Assembly (NCBI GenBank): GCA_026874595.1
Contig: CM049313.1
Span: 24,300,008-24,364,007 of the forward strand
DNA length: 64,000 bases
DNA from: Sipunculus nudus
Lineage: Eukaryota; Annelida; Sipuncula; Golfingiida; Sipunculidae
Reading direction: 5' to 3'
Positions 31,985-46,175 of the stretch are shown here, in pieces (within the stretch, counting starts at the first letter, position 1; each line of letters opens with the position of its first letter). The position numbers were made by a program, and so were the translations under genes. The notes under the pieces were generated by a model. The model ran no database searches. It was not told where the DNA came from and saw nothing but the letters and a program-made list of their open reading frames with translations.

Positions 31985-32560
31985 AGTGTACTCTGTTGCC
32001 CATATTTGATTTTGAGCAAGTCTGTATTTCAATAGGTCAGAAGCCCTCAAAGGCACCAATGATCCCTGTGAATTTGAGAAAGATCAAGCATGTTCTTTTT
32101 GAGATATTGGGTGTTAAATAAAATCAATGATTGTGCTCTGGTGGCCATATTGGAATTCAGGCAGGTCTGTAATTTGATAAGGATTGAGTCCACATAGGCA
32201 CCAATGATCCCTGAGAAAATGATAAAGATCAAGCATGTTCTTGTTGAGATATTGCGCGCAAAATCAAATCACCCATTGTGCTCGGTCAGCCATATTGGAA
32301 TTTGGACAGACCTGTAAATACGATTGGGTAAGTATCCTCATATCCTCATCCCTGTAAATTTGGGAAAGCTGAAAAATGTTGCTGTTGAGTTATTGCGCAT
32401 GAATGAAAATCAGCAAATGGGCTATGGCGGCCATATTGGAATTCCGACAAGTCTATAATTCAATAAGTCTGGAGCCCTCATATTCAGCAATCTTCCCTGT
32501 GAATTTGGGAAAGCTGAAGGATGTTGCTGTTGAGTAAACGCGCGCGAAAGAAAGTGTCAC
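31985..32560. repeat. ~143-bp tandem repeat, about 4 copies
   Basis: CATATTGGAATT recurs at 32145, 32291 and 32432, with GAAAGATCAAGCATGTTCTTG in most units. The same family appears again at 49.53-50.25 kb. Confidence 0.8.
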
Positions 32561-32599
32561 TGACAGAAGGACGGGAAGACGGACTGACACGGTGATCAC

Positions 32600-35300
32600 T
32601 ATACGGCATTTCATTTCATCAATAATTTATTGGAAATAAATTAGGCGGTCTCTCACATCTGTTGGTTCTTGCAACACTGAAGCCTGAAAGTTTATAACAA
32701 TATAAATGGAAAAATCATGTGGACCATGGTTCGTGGAACGGAGAATAAGCATCCAGGGGCGTAAATACAGAAATGACGGCGGTAAATATCCCCCCCCCCC
32801 AAAAAAAAAGATATACGTACATTTACTGGACCAATGGGTTATCGCAGCCCAGATGTAATTTTCTGGAAGGGTTCCGGTATCACATACACTATGCATGCCC
32901 GGAAGGGGTCGGTGTCACAGAATGTGTACTCTACCTCTTACATACATGTACTGATAATCCGATTTATATCCGTTCCAGCACCCGAGTTAATTTGTATTAA
33001 CGCGATTATTTTGTTGAGTCAAACTGCCCAAATAAAACATATATCAAGAACAGAGAGAATTTTAGCAGTCCTACCATACCTAAAATATATGATTCTCTTT
33101 ACGGCATCCCTGACATGGAGGTTGTAATAGTGGTGGGAGTCGGTTCCTTTTTCATAATCGACCATCGGTTTGAGCAAACCAAGTGATGTTCGAATATGAA
33201 TCGGTTCAGACAAATATATGCAATAATCAAAGAAATATGCAATTATCTGTGAAACTGTTACTACATTTCGCCGGTAGGTTTTCTCCTCTCGCGCACGAGT
33301 GTAACGATCCTTCCATGTATAAAGACTACTTTTAAGGATCAAATTTAATGATCGGCAACGTCGGGTAATTCTTTCATAATGGAATTTAAGAGCATCTAAG
33401 AATGTAAGGCCTGTTAAGGGGCTGTTTTTCTAGCACATGAAGGCAGATTTTATGGGCCAAGGTGCGCTTGGAGCAGATCATACAAAAAAAAATTGCAGAC
33501 TAGTCACAAAAAAAATTCCAGCTGAAATCCAAATACTCGACCGGCCGGGTAAGCCCCAACAAAGAAATTTTTAAGGACGGCCTAAACAGCGGCACCTGGC
33601 ATCGGTTGAATAGATTATTTCTAAGAGAATCTCGCAAAATTGGCATAGACCTGGAGAAGTTATGGAGTATTAAACGCTTTCCCGCCCATATTTTGCAATG
33701 TACATTTTGTTAGAAAACTGTCCGCTTATTCTACAGCTCCCTCCGAGTTCACACATAATACGTTTGATAAGTCCTCCGTTCACACATCTACCGTGTCATA
33801 CTCAGTTGCATACGGAAGTTATCTGGGAACACAGACTCATTATATGAAGCGCGGAATGTGGTAAAAATGGAAGAATCATTTTTGCCTATAACATAAAGGC
33901 ATTCTGGAAAGAAAACAGTCATTATTATGATGTAATCGATAGTTGCCTTTGGTAATCGAGGGCTTGAAAGTTGCAGCAAACTGACTGACTTTTGATAAAA
34001 CTCGATGATCGGCCTACCACAAGTTGTAAGAACGTTTATGTGTGACGTCACAGTAAAACGCGTGCACGAGACGAGTACAAGGATCACTGAAAGTGGCTGG
34101 CCGTTCTTGATCATTGGTTCTTTACGTGAGGCTGCATTTTTTGTACGTAATATCCAATTATATATGATGGTATCGCTGTTCTCTATCATGTCGAACTCAT
34201 GTAGAGAAATGAAAGATGTGTCATACGCTGTATTTCAAAGCAATGGTTGTCTTATTACGTTTCGTCCTACACCCACAGGCACCGGACGTGTTAATTCATA
34301 ATATAGCAGTAGTTTTTCAAAACATAAACGATATAGCGTTCTCTGAGTAACCTATGTTTATGCCACACAAACTAACGTTACGCTTGTACATTTCAGTCAT
34401 GCTCCGGGAGATGAAATGCTGGACATATACATTTCAAACAGGTATATTTCACTTTAAACAGTTGGCACAGGTGGCTTGATGTACGCTGGAAGGTTCACTG
34501 CATAATATCAGTGTCCGATACGTTTTGTAACATATCTAGGCCGGGGACTAATTGTGTATTTTATGATGTAGCGTCGAATAGCAGGCGCACGTGAACAACG
34601 AGAAAACAAGGGGCAAATATGGATGCTGATATCAATTATAACAAGAGTTTGAACATAATTAGAATAACCACGTTTTAGCTGCTTGCTACCATGTAGCTTT
34701 TTTGACCCACAGTGGTCAAAAGCTTTCTTGTACTCCATTATATTAAATTTTTATATATAGGAATATTAAATCAAGTAATTTAATAATTTTATAATATATA
34801 TTTAAAAAAATTTAAATTTAATTAAAATTCATCAGTCAATTGCGCATTGTTTTTCTATCCTTGGTGGAAAGATAATGAACTTGTTTGCCTTTCCAAGAAA
34901 TAAACCAGTATAAATTTCTGGTTAAACCAAGCTAATGAATGTGTTTAGCATGAATATCTAACACGGTTAGCACGAATTTGATTGTTAATACCTGCACGCT
35001 TCGGGCTGCTTTAGTTGAATAAAAAAGTTCTTATACTTTCAGTACAAGATCAGTACAAAAAAAGGCAAAATGCCCTGTGTTGTTACTATATTAATACTAG
35101 CATATAATTTGAGAAGTCAAAATGTCAAGACAAAAATGCAAATAAATATTCGTTATGAATACTACAATTTGAATTAAAGAAAGGAGATTGGATCAATAAG
35201 AATTGTATCTCCATGATTAAAGATATAGTTAACAGTTGAAGTATCAGAAACAAAGAAATAACAAAGCATTGGCTCAATATACATGGCAGTACGCCCGTCG
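32600..35300. other. Non-coding stretch
   Basis: No exon with family similarity on either strand. Several open frames of 100-130 codons (for example 33788-34189 minus) have no recognisable motif and lie partly in repeated DNA. Confidence 0.5.
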
Positions 35301-36030
35301 TATGAATTGTGACCTCTGACCTCATTAATTATGTGTGTGTTTGGCCGAGAATTTAATTCAGGTGAGAAACTATTGTGAAACTTTTATAATGAGTTTCATG
35401 GAAATTCAATAATTTTTCTGTTGAGTTTCATCAAAATGCATTATGTTCCTGGTTGGGATATCGCCTAATATACGGGTGAACTCTGACATATATATATATA
35501 TAACTCTGGAGAAAAACAACACTGTAAATTCCCTACAGTCTGTTTCACGGGATGCGTATATATATATATATATATATCGTGGATTTTACATATAACTGAA
35601 CTTAGGTGAAATAATCTATTGGTAAGTAGGAAGGTGGGTGTCGTGAAATTCCAGAAAGCCCTGGTAAGTTATCGCGGCGACACTGAAAGTTAATGCACGG
35701 ACACATGGCGACATCACACAGTAGCCTAATGACCTCTGATCTCATTTAATATTGCTGAATTTTCCTGAGAATGTAATTAAGGTGATAAACTCAATCGGTT
35801 ATCAAAATCTATCTTATTCGTGGTACGTTATCGCGGTACAACCACAAAGTATCCTGGTGACCTCTGGCCTTCTTAAATATGCGTGAATTTGCCCCTAATT
35901 GAACTAGGGCGAAATAATCTAATGGTTTGTAGTTATGGTGAGTTTCATGAAAATCCATCAAAGACCTGGTAAGGTATCGCCCCGACACTAAAGTTAACGG
36001 ACAGACGAACGGACCCTGGGTATACCACAA
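35300..36030. repeat. Degenerate repeat region with two short (TA)n arrays
   Basis: GACCTCTGACCTCATTAAT-like blocks recur at about 35309, 35731 and 35859. Short (TA)n tracts at ~35490 and ~35555 bracket ACTGTAAATTCCCTACAGTC, a segment also seen in diverged form near 50500. Confidence 0.5.
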
Positions 36031-36039
36031 TACGTCCTG

Positions 36040-37122
36040 TATAGACTAGACGGGCGTATAAAATGATGATCATAATGCACTTTCATAGCTTTAATATATG
36101 CCTTGATAAGTTTGTCAATTTCTCATGTACTCTATACACGAGTTTTCTCATTTTTAATATAATGGAACCCCAGGATCATAACCACCTTTGGGACCAAACT
36201 AAGTGGTCGTGATTTTGAGGTTTATGAATTTATAAATACCTTGGTCACTTTTCCGATCTTAAATATTACATGCGTTTTTAGGTATATCTTAACAAATGAT
36301 TTCACATTTCATTGTACAAATTTTGTTTGGTCGGTTTGACTCAACTAATATGATCAGGGAAAAGAACAGGTGGTGAGGGATGGTGGAAAGGTCTACGGAT
36401 AAGATGTGTCGATGTTCAAGTAAACTCTGCATATGTCATACCTGCACTGGTCCATTAATCCTTGAACCAGATGAGTATTTAAAAACTTATAAATGTAACT
36501 AACATATACCTAGCCCAGGGTAGCCTGGACTTTATTACACTATGCACCTATTACACTATGCACCTCTGCACGCTTCAGGTTAACCCCATGGCTGATTTAG
36601 TTGAAATTATAAGTATACATACATTCAACTTAGATATCTTTTTTAAAATAACCATCGTAAAAGTTTGAATGTTAAAAACTGAATGTTATCTAAATTTATA
36701 TAAAACCAAAAAGTCACGATCAAACTTACAATACTACTTGTACCATGAGTACTTTAGATAAAAAACACATGGCACATTGCTTCCAAAAATAAGATATATA
36801 CAAAGGTCCAACCCTATTTGAAAAGTCCAGAAGGAAAAAATACAAAAATGACAATTGAATATTCATTTTTATAACTCACATTTGAATGAGATAAAGTCCC
36901 TAGGAAAGGTATTAAAATGAATAACAAAGCTCACTATAGTGTGATCATAATTCTCCTCCTGGGCTTTAATATGTCTCAGTTTGTTTATTACATACTGTAT
37001 ACGAAATAGAAAATATATCAGTCTGAGTGTCTTTCAGGTTGCCAATTTTCTGTAATGTAATGGCAATTCAATCATTTGTATTTAATATACATTACTATTA
37101 TATTGGTGGATATTATTATAAT

Positions 37123-37165
<43 letters not shown>

Positions 37166-38220
37166 ATGTATATAATTTATATTTGACAGTACCACTTAAT
37201 CGTTGTCATACAACTACTATATAAAATGTCGCTACGCCTCGGTGTTGATCAGTTTTTGTGGTCTTGAAATGCTGAGTACGATATCTAGTGTGGCCTAACA
37301 GGATAATTTCCTATCTTAGCCTATGTCGAAAGTTCTATCGAAGCACCATCTATCAGAAGCTATGTCAGTGTATCCAACAGTTTTTGAAATTGCAGTATTA
37401 ACTGTCCAATATTAACGCAATTAGATATGTTTTTGTCCATCCCCAAAATTAAAGTTTTGTCAAAACAATTGGTCATTTGGTGCAAAGAATACTTTCACAC
37501 TTGAGATAAAAAAATATAATTTTACGTTTCGGATTCTCAGGTGTTTAAGATATCTAATTCTAATAATGTATGTAAATTTATCCATGTATTAATTGTTATG
37601 TTTTATGAGGTGAACATATTATTTTAATGGACCATTGTAGTGTACATTTTTGTACAACTATCTTCAATAGTTTCTGGGTAATAAGAAAATACACGTCAAA
37701 GTTTGACCAATGAGAAATGAAATTTTACATCTATCTTTTTAGCCCATCAATAATTATTATTTGAAGCAAAACATTGGGTCACTTGAGCAAAGGTCCAGGC
37801 TACAGTTAATTATCATACTATTATGATGACTGGCCACATTGCTACTCAGCACCGCCGTCATCTTTTTTACAAAATGCGCCTTCTATGAGGTTTTACTTTG
37901 CAGCCACCTATTGAATATTTAATAAACCAATCCTTAAATGATAATTCAGTTCCTCTTTTAAGATTTTGTTTTCATGTTACAATTTATTGATATTTTTATA
38001 CTTCTGGGGTAATATGCATTCGATTTCACAGACAGTGCTCATAGATGTGCCCATAGTTTTTGAACAAATCACACAACCTCTTTCTTTAGTGAAAAAATAG
38101 ATAGAAAAAAATGTTTTTCCTCGAGGAATTAGGCTAATTTTATGTAAAATCTATATTAATATTTTTTCATAGGCGATTTTGTTATATGATAATATAATGA
38201 GATTTGGAATAATTAAGTTT
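36040..38220. other. Non-coding stretch with (TTA)n at 37118-37164
   Basis: AT-rich, no exons recognised. A (TTA)n microsatellite of about 15 units sits at 37118-37164. Confidence 0.6.
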
Positions 38221-38249
38221 GCTTGACCTCAAAGGTCCAGTACAGAAAA

Positions 38250-38633
38250 TTTGCATGTCTGCTCGATGATTTATTGGTATACAAGAAGTATTTCTATAAA
38301 GGAAATAGAAAGAAGATGGTCATAGTAATTTATCATTCATTTATATTCGTCTATCCCATTTTATTGTTACTAGAAAGATTAAGTGTCAATTTAAAAATAT
38401 TAATGATTATGAACGGCAGCCTTGCTATGTGGTACCCGGCTGTGATTGTGCACACCATCAATTCCTCTCTGTGCTAAACCATAGTCCACAAGTCTCAAAA
38501 GCCAAAAGAACACTTTGAGTATTGTAAACAGTACATTAGTAGGTAATATTGCCATAATTTGAGTATGAAATAAACTGATCTGCATGAACATTTATTGTGT
38601 CATGATATTTAACATTATACAGAATTATTGATG

Positions 38634-38673
<40 letters not shown>

Positions 38674-39534
38674 CATACAGGGTTATAGCTAGAAAAACTT
38701 GAGTGCCGGCTAAATTTTCAGCCATTGACGAAGCATGCAGAGGTGAACACGGTGGTGCAGGGTTCGACATTAACTTTTGAAAACACTTGCCTAGTCGGGT
38801 TAGTAACATCTAGCACTTCTTTCTTGCCCTAAAAAAACTATTGTTCGCAGCCACGAACGCAGGGTGTGTTCATATGACTGTACTTGTATCGCCTGTTTCA
38901 TTGCATTTTCAAAAATTAAAAAAAAAATAAAACATGTTAAAATGTTTATTTGTTATATTTTTCTCTTTAGTATTTAAAAAATTAAATAAGGAATGGAAAT
39001 TTAAGTTAAAAAGGTATTATCAGAATGATTTAATTCATCCAAGAAAGAAAATGGCCAACTCAAAATATATGCGGATGCTACTGATGCTATGTAAATTGGT
39101 TCTTTAATCAGTAAAAAATTAATTGCTGTTGCCTTGAGCTGGGAATATTGTAGTTGCGTGAATATCGAAAGAAAATAAATAATTAAATTTATTATTTTCA
39201 AGCATGGTGGTGTGAAATATATATTAAATGATCAATATACCGGGTATAACAAGCTGTATACATTCATCCATCGCTTGCTTCCCACGATACTTATCTTCAC
39301 ACTGATGTATATCACACCCATTGGGGTTATATTGTTAACCACAACATTATTAAACCCGAGTGACTCACCGGTATCACAGTGGTTTTCGAGGATTATAAAT
39401 TATGTATATATAATACAAAAAAACAATTATATTCTTTATAAATCACAGTGAAAATATCGTAATACTTATCGCAATATGCTACCACATATTGCAATATATT
39501 GCAATAAGAAATTTGTAGGGCAAACCCAGCCCTA
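38250..39534. mobile_element. Diverged relative of the 17.0-kb hAT MITE, with insertions
   Basis: 38255-38480 resembles 17285-17500 (GTCTGCTCGATGATTTATTG; GCTATGTGGTACCCGGCTGT). The right end CAGCCCTA (39527-39534) with GCAATATATTGCAATA matches the right end at 17.8 kb. A (TA)n tract (38638-38666) and a CAGGGTTCGACATTAACTTT segment (38758) interrupt it. Left end not defined. Confidence 0.5.
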
Positions 39535-40289
39535 TTTACTATTATCAACATAATTGTAATTTGTCCTTTTGTTGTCGTCAGTTTGAGGGCTAATTTTAAA
39601 ACGGCAGGGGAAGGATTAAATCGATTTTAATTTTATCTAGGGTAATATGCATTCTATTTCACCTTATCCCTGTCCAAACAATCTGATTTCGATTTTAAAT
39701 TGTCGGGGTGTTCTGATATCTCTAACCCGAAATCTGAAGATGGGGGAGCATGCCTAATGTCTTGATGGTGGTGTGGGATGGGTGGGTGTCGACGGTGGGA
39801 ATAGGGTTGGGGGCGGGGTTAGTGGTTTTTGTTATGAATATATTATTGACATCTGACTAATATAACATTCATCTTGACACAAGTATTTTTTTTTTTTGGG
39901 GGGGGGGGGGGGGGCACGAGCATAGCTCATTAGTCGCTCATTTCCTGCAGTACGTTTCATATAAACATGTCCAGATAATTGAGAATGAAAATTATGTGTC
40001 CTATAAAACATGGTAATTTTCTCCATGAGCATGTTAAGTGAATATAGATGCCATTCCTTGGAAAAGAGTCGGTTATGTAAAGGGTACACATGGAATCTTA
40101 AGAAGAATAAAAAAGGGTAATATTGATGGTTGAACGTAATGAAAAAATAGGTGACGATTTCATTATTTTTACACAGTGGCTTAGATCAATCGAAACGTTT
40201 AATATCTTTCAAATATTTTTTCTAGTCACTGGAATAATTTCTTATTGAATGAGTAATCCTAGTAAAGATTAAATTGAGATATATATATC

Positions 40290-41480
40290 CATATCTTGTC
40301 CGAGGTTGTGAAGATGTAAGCGTCTTTCATTTTTATATAAATCACAATCAAGGATTTAATGATAGGCGTCCTCTATCACGGATCCTCATCTACAGGAAGG
40401 ACTGTCTATGATGTGACGTTGTGTTGAGTGATTATGTAGAATGTGCCACATTTCAATCTTAATCTTGCATGTTTATATATTTGACATTTTCTTTTCCTAA
40501 TAAAATAGTACATAGGTGGTTTCAACTTTGTTAATAAACGTCTTTTAAGTGCATGTACACTGTTACTATTTTGTTTTTCAATATTAAGGTTATTCCTCTT
40601 AGTGATAGTGTCAGGTAATAATGGTTTTTGATCAAGTGATATATGTTAGCATGAACAGAATTGATGTGATTTGTGCCTCTTTCCAGATTAGAGTCATGTA
40701 CTGTGTATGTGTTGATCAGATTGCATAAGTAGAATGGAGCCTCATTTTTAATAATTTTGTATAATAAAATTATTTGCTGGGTGTTTTACCTTTTTTGTAG
40801 AGTATCAAGACATATTTCTTGGTATAATAAGCTGTGACTGGTACCTTTTACACCTCCAGTGATGATTCTTGCTGCCTCTAATTACACTTTCTCGAGTTTG
40901 TCCGACAGCTCCTCACTTAAGTTTTCCATATAGTTGAACCGTATTCTAATATGGGTCTAATGTAGCTATAAAACATCAGATGAAGTGATCTAGGTACCAT
41001 TTCATTCTATAAAGGCTAAGTAGTCTATAATAAGCTTTATTGTACAGTTTCATGTATGTGATTGTTCTAAAGACAATTGTGACTTAATTCAGATGAAGCC
41101 CAAGTGTTTTTGTTGATGGATTTCTATAATTACAGTATCAACTAATATTGGTTATCTAACCAACTGTTTACCAAATGTTGATTTTACACAGATCCTCATT
41201 CAGTAATTTTACAGCAATGGTTGAATTTTCCACGGTGGTGTAAATCATGGTATCGTCAGCAAATGATTTAATGTTACTGGTGATGTTGTTTGCAAGACGG
41301 CCAAAGGATGGATCCTTGAGGTACTCCTCCTGCTGTGTATGCTCAATTTGAAACTCATGATCCGCTCTAGCCCTCAGTTCTCTTTTTGTTAAATATTGTT
41401 CAATCTATTTCAGCAATTTACATTTGATACCTGCTGAGTTGAGTCTTGAAGCCAAATTGTTGTATATTCTGAACCATGCA
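40290..41480 (-). pseudogene. LINE (non-LTR retrotransposon) reverse-transcriptase relic
   Basis: On the minus strand the RT catalytic box reads IKSFADDTMIYT (FADD at 41263-41252). The upstream block GGVPQGSIL is in another frame, so the sequence is frameshifted and part of the palm is deleted. Downstream come YSYIRPILEYGSTIWK and, near 40.5 kb, a HARLRLKCGTF-like 3' segment, as in CR1/Jockey/L2-type LINEs. Several stops are present. No endonuclease domain was found upstream. Confidence 0.65.
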
Positions 41481-41499
41481 TATCCCAAATCCGCCAAAA

Positions 41500-44400
41500 A
41501 TCTTGCTGGGGAAAGAACTTTAGAACGGTTTGACTTTGAAATTTTCTTTTAATAGTAAATAACATAGAAAGTGCCTTATTTTGTATACTAGAAGCTTAAT
41601 TTACACAAAAATGTACTTAGAACGCGTCATATTGCCATTTTAAGTTATGTGCTGAATGCATTTGAATGCCTTTCTTGTATTTCTAAAATTTACAAAATAT
41701 TTTTTTAATATTCATTTTCATATTCCCTTTGATATTTACAAAGGGATTACTCCTGAGTGCATGCTTTCAGAAGTGACGTGGACAAAGTTCCGGATGATTC
41801 ATCAATTGACGATTCTAATGAATTAAACTGATATTTCCCCGGTGTCCCGTGTTATTATCGCCCTCGGACAGTATTACTAGATACACAAAGCAAGTGTTAA
41901 CAGTATTAGATGCCCTTTAGCAAGAGTAACCACCTATGATGCTTTTTTAGATTGATATATTGATTGTATTTTTGAACATCTGGTTATAGAAGCCGGCCAA
42001 ACGCGTATTACTGGGTTTATACAGGGTTCATATATTATTTTTTCGGCCTCCCGAGTAACTGTTGATGGTGATACCAAACAAATGCACCAAACTATTCTTG
42101 TAGACGAGTTTACTCAGATGCATGGCTCTATAAAATTCTGCTATACATGATTATAGCTGGGGAGAAATCATATCAAACTAAGAATATCCTTTCCACAATA
42201 TCTTAAAAATTGTCATTTATATGATGCAATACACACGCAGCTCACTTACCCCTTACATCCGTCAGTTTTCATTTCTATATATTTAAAGTAAATATTTTTC
42301 TCGAATGTACTTTCAAATGTTCTTTGAAATTGTCTACAGAGTGATCAGAGTAAGAGTATCTGATCGGACGTCATTTTATATAAACAAGAAAAATATATAC
42401 AACATGTGATTCCATGTATATACAAACAGCATCTATGGACACGGAATATATCTGAAGGCATTATGAAACAAGAAACTCAGACAGTCAGAGACTGTAGACC
42501 TACTGCCATCTCGGGATTGAAGAGTAAGCTATAATTTAAACTTTTGTTCACCATGTACAGATCAAAACCTGAATTTCGGTTCAGAATCATAACCTGGACA
42601 AGGAGAACTACAGAGTGAAACATTCAAGTGGAAATATGCTTCAGGTTTGAGTTACTGGTACGGATATACAAACATACAGGCAGACACACACACAGGCTAT
42701 TCGCGACTTTTATCTCTCTTACATAGGAGAGTTAATCGAGAGGCATTAGGCATCTCTTTGAGGGTGCGAATATTTTCGTTATTCTTGACAGCCGCTCATG
42801 GCAAACAGGTACCCTTATACTTAACATAACCAAGACCCACCGTAGAATATCATTGTGTAGATTCCGTTCTAACACAGCATATTGGTAATCCTCCATGCAT
42901 GCTGCTAACTTCTGACTGCATACGCACACAAACAAACATGCACGCACCCTCACACACACACATCCCTCACGTATAAAATATGACAGTCGGTCAATTAGTG
43001 CGCGGCAAAAGACATGGCGGCTGTTACCGTAGCGACGGGATTAACATTTTGGTTTAAAAATTCACGATTATTAGTACTTTATAATTCCTAAATTAGCATA
43101 TATTAAAACAAACAACAGTCGTAATAATAAAACCAAGTATAAAAATTCCAACAAAAAAAAATTATTAGAATGCATGTTTTAATTCAAAAGCTACAAAATG
43201 TACACAATTCGCATTGTTTGTTTTAACTATACCAAGTACTTTTATAATGTTAAATACATTTTTTTTAAATGAACTTCATCAGTGGCAAACACAATTAAAC
43301 TGCAGAAACATTGTTCCTCATCTATCTTTCTCTTCACATGAGAGTTCTTGGATTCCCGTAATCTTATTCGCAGAAAAACTGATAATTTTCATCTGAAACT
43401 ATTCTGATGTACACCCTCGTAAACTGACATGTCATCGATCTTATTTGATCTCTAACAGATCATGTCATTAAGTCAATCTTTTACTGTGGATTCCTCAAAA
43501 TTATGTAATTCCCCAAAAGTAAATCAACCTTGGTCGCATGCAGTCAAAAATGATAACAAAAACTAAAAAAAGTTATTTCCTAAAACAAAACGCGAAAGAA
43601 ATGACCTTGTTATATATAAACATCTACATGATACAAATAAAGTGTGGTTACATGCATAAGGTTACATGCAAATCTGAATAACTAACAAGTGGTCTATTGG
43701 CCATGGCGCTCAGCTTAATTTGGCACACAGGCGTTGCATGTATTTATTATTAATGTTATAATCTGGTGAAATGTGTGTTAAGGATTCTTGCACAATGGAT
43801 GGAATGTCTGCTAGAGTGCCGCGGATCAGGCCTTAGAAAAAGGATACAACGACCTTATAAATTTGGGTTTCCAAGAAGATTTTGCCAACATCTCCCTAGA
43901 TGCGAAGTCCTATGTCTAATTGCTACGATTTGCATCCATCTAACACAGTGACCTTATTTAGGGTTTCCGAGAATGTTTACACGGCCCTTCCTATATCTTA
44001 ATTAGACTTTAAGTTTCAAGGTCCAGCTGCTACCACTTGTGACAGGGTGCTCAAAACGTCTTTTTCCTATAACTCACAGAATAAAGTTCATCGTGTTCCC
44101 ACATCTCACAAAATATAGGTCGCAGTGACATAATTTCATGTTTCCACGGACATTTGCCCAAGACCTCCTTAAATGTTACACCATTTTTTCGGTCCGAAGG
44201 TCCCAGAATATTGGTTTCCGTGACCTAATTTCAGGTTTCCAAGGAGATTTGCCTAGGATCTTCCTGGATGTACAGTCAGAAGTTTCTAAATCTAACGGGT
44301 ACGATGTATGCCCTGTTAACGGGTGATCGCTATTGCTCAGATGACTTACAGATGACCTAAACATTATGGCAAATGAGTTCGCATTTTTAGAATGAACTAC

Positions 44401-45400
44401 TTTAAATGCATCTTGAATAAACCGGTCTTCAGGCAAATTGAGCCAACCTGGCTCATTGCTTTTTTTTATAAATTACTCTAAAGTTCTCATAAATACTATA
44501 TAATTTAAAACTCATTCAAAAACTAATTTCATGCAACTGTAAATAAAAAACATGGTCTTTTTTTTTTAAAATAATTATATATAATATATAAAAGAGCAAG
44601 CAAATGTTTCATTAATTAGAACAAGCATATTATTGATCAAATTTTGCTGTTTCACAAACGGTGAATCCAAATGCACGGACAAATGCATTGGTCCTTTACC
44701 TACTTTTGCCCTATGAAATCAAGATATTTAACAGCCTTAAGAGCTGCTAAAACAGTTATGGTAGAATATATTCTCTAAAAATTTTTACTTGCTTTTGAAG
44801 CAGATATTAATGATTATTATTGTGAGACGGAATTTCAGGACTACATTTAAATTTGCATGACACAGCCTGTGTACAACCACCGGCCGGGGCCATAATAAAT
44901 AACCAAAAATATTTAAAAAAAATAAGTGTAGCCAGCATGAATCAGTCAAACATACATATACCTGAAGAAAACATTAAGCATGCCAACAAGGGGCGTAAAA
45001 ATACAACCACTACATATCCACCAAGAAAATTATGTGAAAGTAAATATCAAAACATATTTGGCCAGCGGATATGGGCCCCCTTCCCTCCATATCCTGGCTA
45101 CGCCCCTGCCAACATAACACACGATACATATTTAATTATAAGGAATGTAACCGAAAAAATATGAAAACATTGAAAATACAAATTAATTACACACACATAT
45201 ATATATATGTGTGTGTGTGCCTGTCGGACTACAGTATAACAATAATACAAGATTATTTGCCAATAGCCATGAGTAATGTTTCTGGTAATATATACATCAG
45301 TTCATCAAATATAAATCCATCAAACCATGTATTTAATGGGTCTCTCTAAATACATAAAAAACTTGAATAACCACCTTGTAGCCGCACTGGCTGATTTCAT
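41500..45400. other. Non-coding stretch between LINE relic and EGF receptor
   Basis: No exons recognised. 43780-44330 contains degenerate blocks of the 339-bp family (CCAAGGAGATTTGCC; CCTGTTAACGGGTGA). 44990-45110 holds a GGGGCGTAAAAATACAACC element related to those at 31811 and 32753. Confidence 0.5.
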
Positions 45401-45425
45401 GAGCATGTGCGTTCTCTTCATTTCC

Positions 45426-45441
45426 CTAAGGCCTCCAGGAT
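45426..45441 (-). CDS. Possible alternative last coding segment of the EGF receptor
   Basis: A very good acceptor (pyrimidine tract ending CTCCCTCAG) is followed in the required phase by five codons and a TAG. It exists only if the weak donor overlapping the TGA at 45756-45754 is used. In another phase the same stretch is open for about 40 codons, but no matching donor was found. Confidence 0.3.
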
Positions 45442-45753
45442 CTGAGGGAGAATGAAGCTGTAATTAAACATAACACAAACTTTATCATTATTCTATAAAA
45501 TTGATTGTAATTAATCACAATACATTATAAAACATTAACATAACCTCACTATGACATAACTTAATATAACATTATTATATTTCATATTATGTAATGACAA
45601 GTGTGGAATACCTATTTTTTTCACAATATGCAATCTAAAATAGTATGTATAGAGTACCTAAATATAATATAATGCTACATGAACTTTCATTAGGAAATGT
45701 GTAATAATTTAAATTAAAAAGACAAATATGAAATTCTACGTAAAAAGGAATGC

Positions 45754-45851
45754 TCACATCTTCACCACAAAGCCAAGAATTACAATCAGGGCAAAACCAA
45801 GTAATACCCCTACGGCGCATGCGATCAGAAAGTACTTCTGCTGAGCGGCCC
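45754..45851 (-). CDS. Transmembrane exon and stop
   Basis: Acceptor TCTCTTCTCCACAG. After Ala-Ala-Gln-Gln-Lys comes a ~23-residue hydrophobic run (YFLIACAVGVLLGFALIVIL), then GFVVKM and TGA. The ATGTGAGC at the end could also act as a donor (AT|GTGAGC). Splicing to the strong acceptor CATTCTCCCTCAG (next base 45441) would give Lys-Ile-Ser-Trp-Arg-Pro and TAG. Either way the tail is only a few residues. Confidence 0.78.
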
Positions 45852-46104
45852 CTGTGGAGAAGAGAAAAATAAAAATATCTTTAATTGATAACAACTGCAA
45901 GTTTTCCATAGATAGATTAATAGATGCTAAAGCAGCCACATGGAGCTATGGAAAGTGAGTATGTATACTGAGAGGGGAACTGATAAAACTTCAGTGATAA
46001 AAAATATGTCAAGTTTGCTCAGAAATTGGCACAACTGAAATTCAGGGAGGTCTTGGGCGAATCTCCTTGAAGACCCGAACTTTATGCAGGGTAACATGTA
46101 TATA

Positions 46105-46175
<71 letters not shown>

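Noticed and set aside
33788-34189. 133-codon open frame, minus strand
   Set aside because: No motif, and part of it overlaps a dispersed repeat also found at 31.44 kb.
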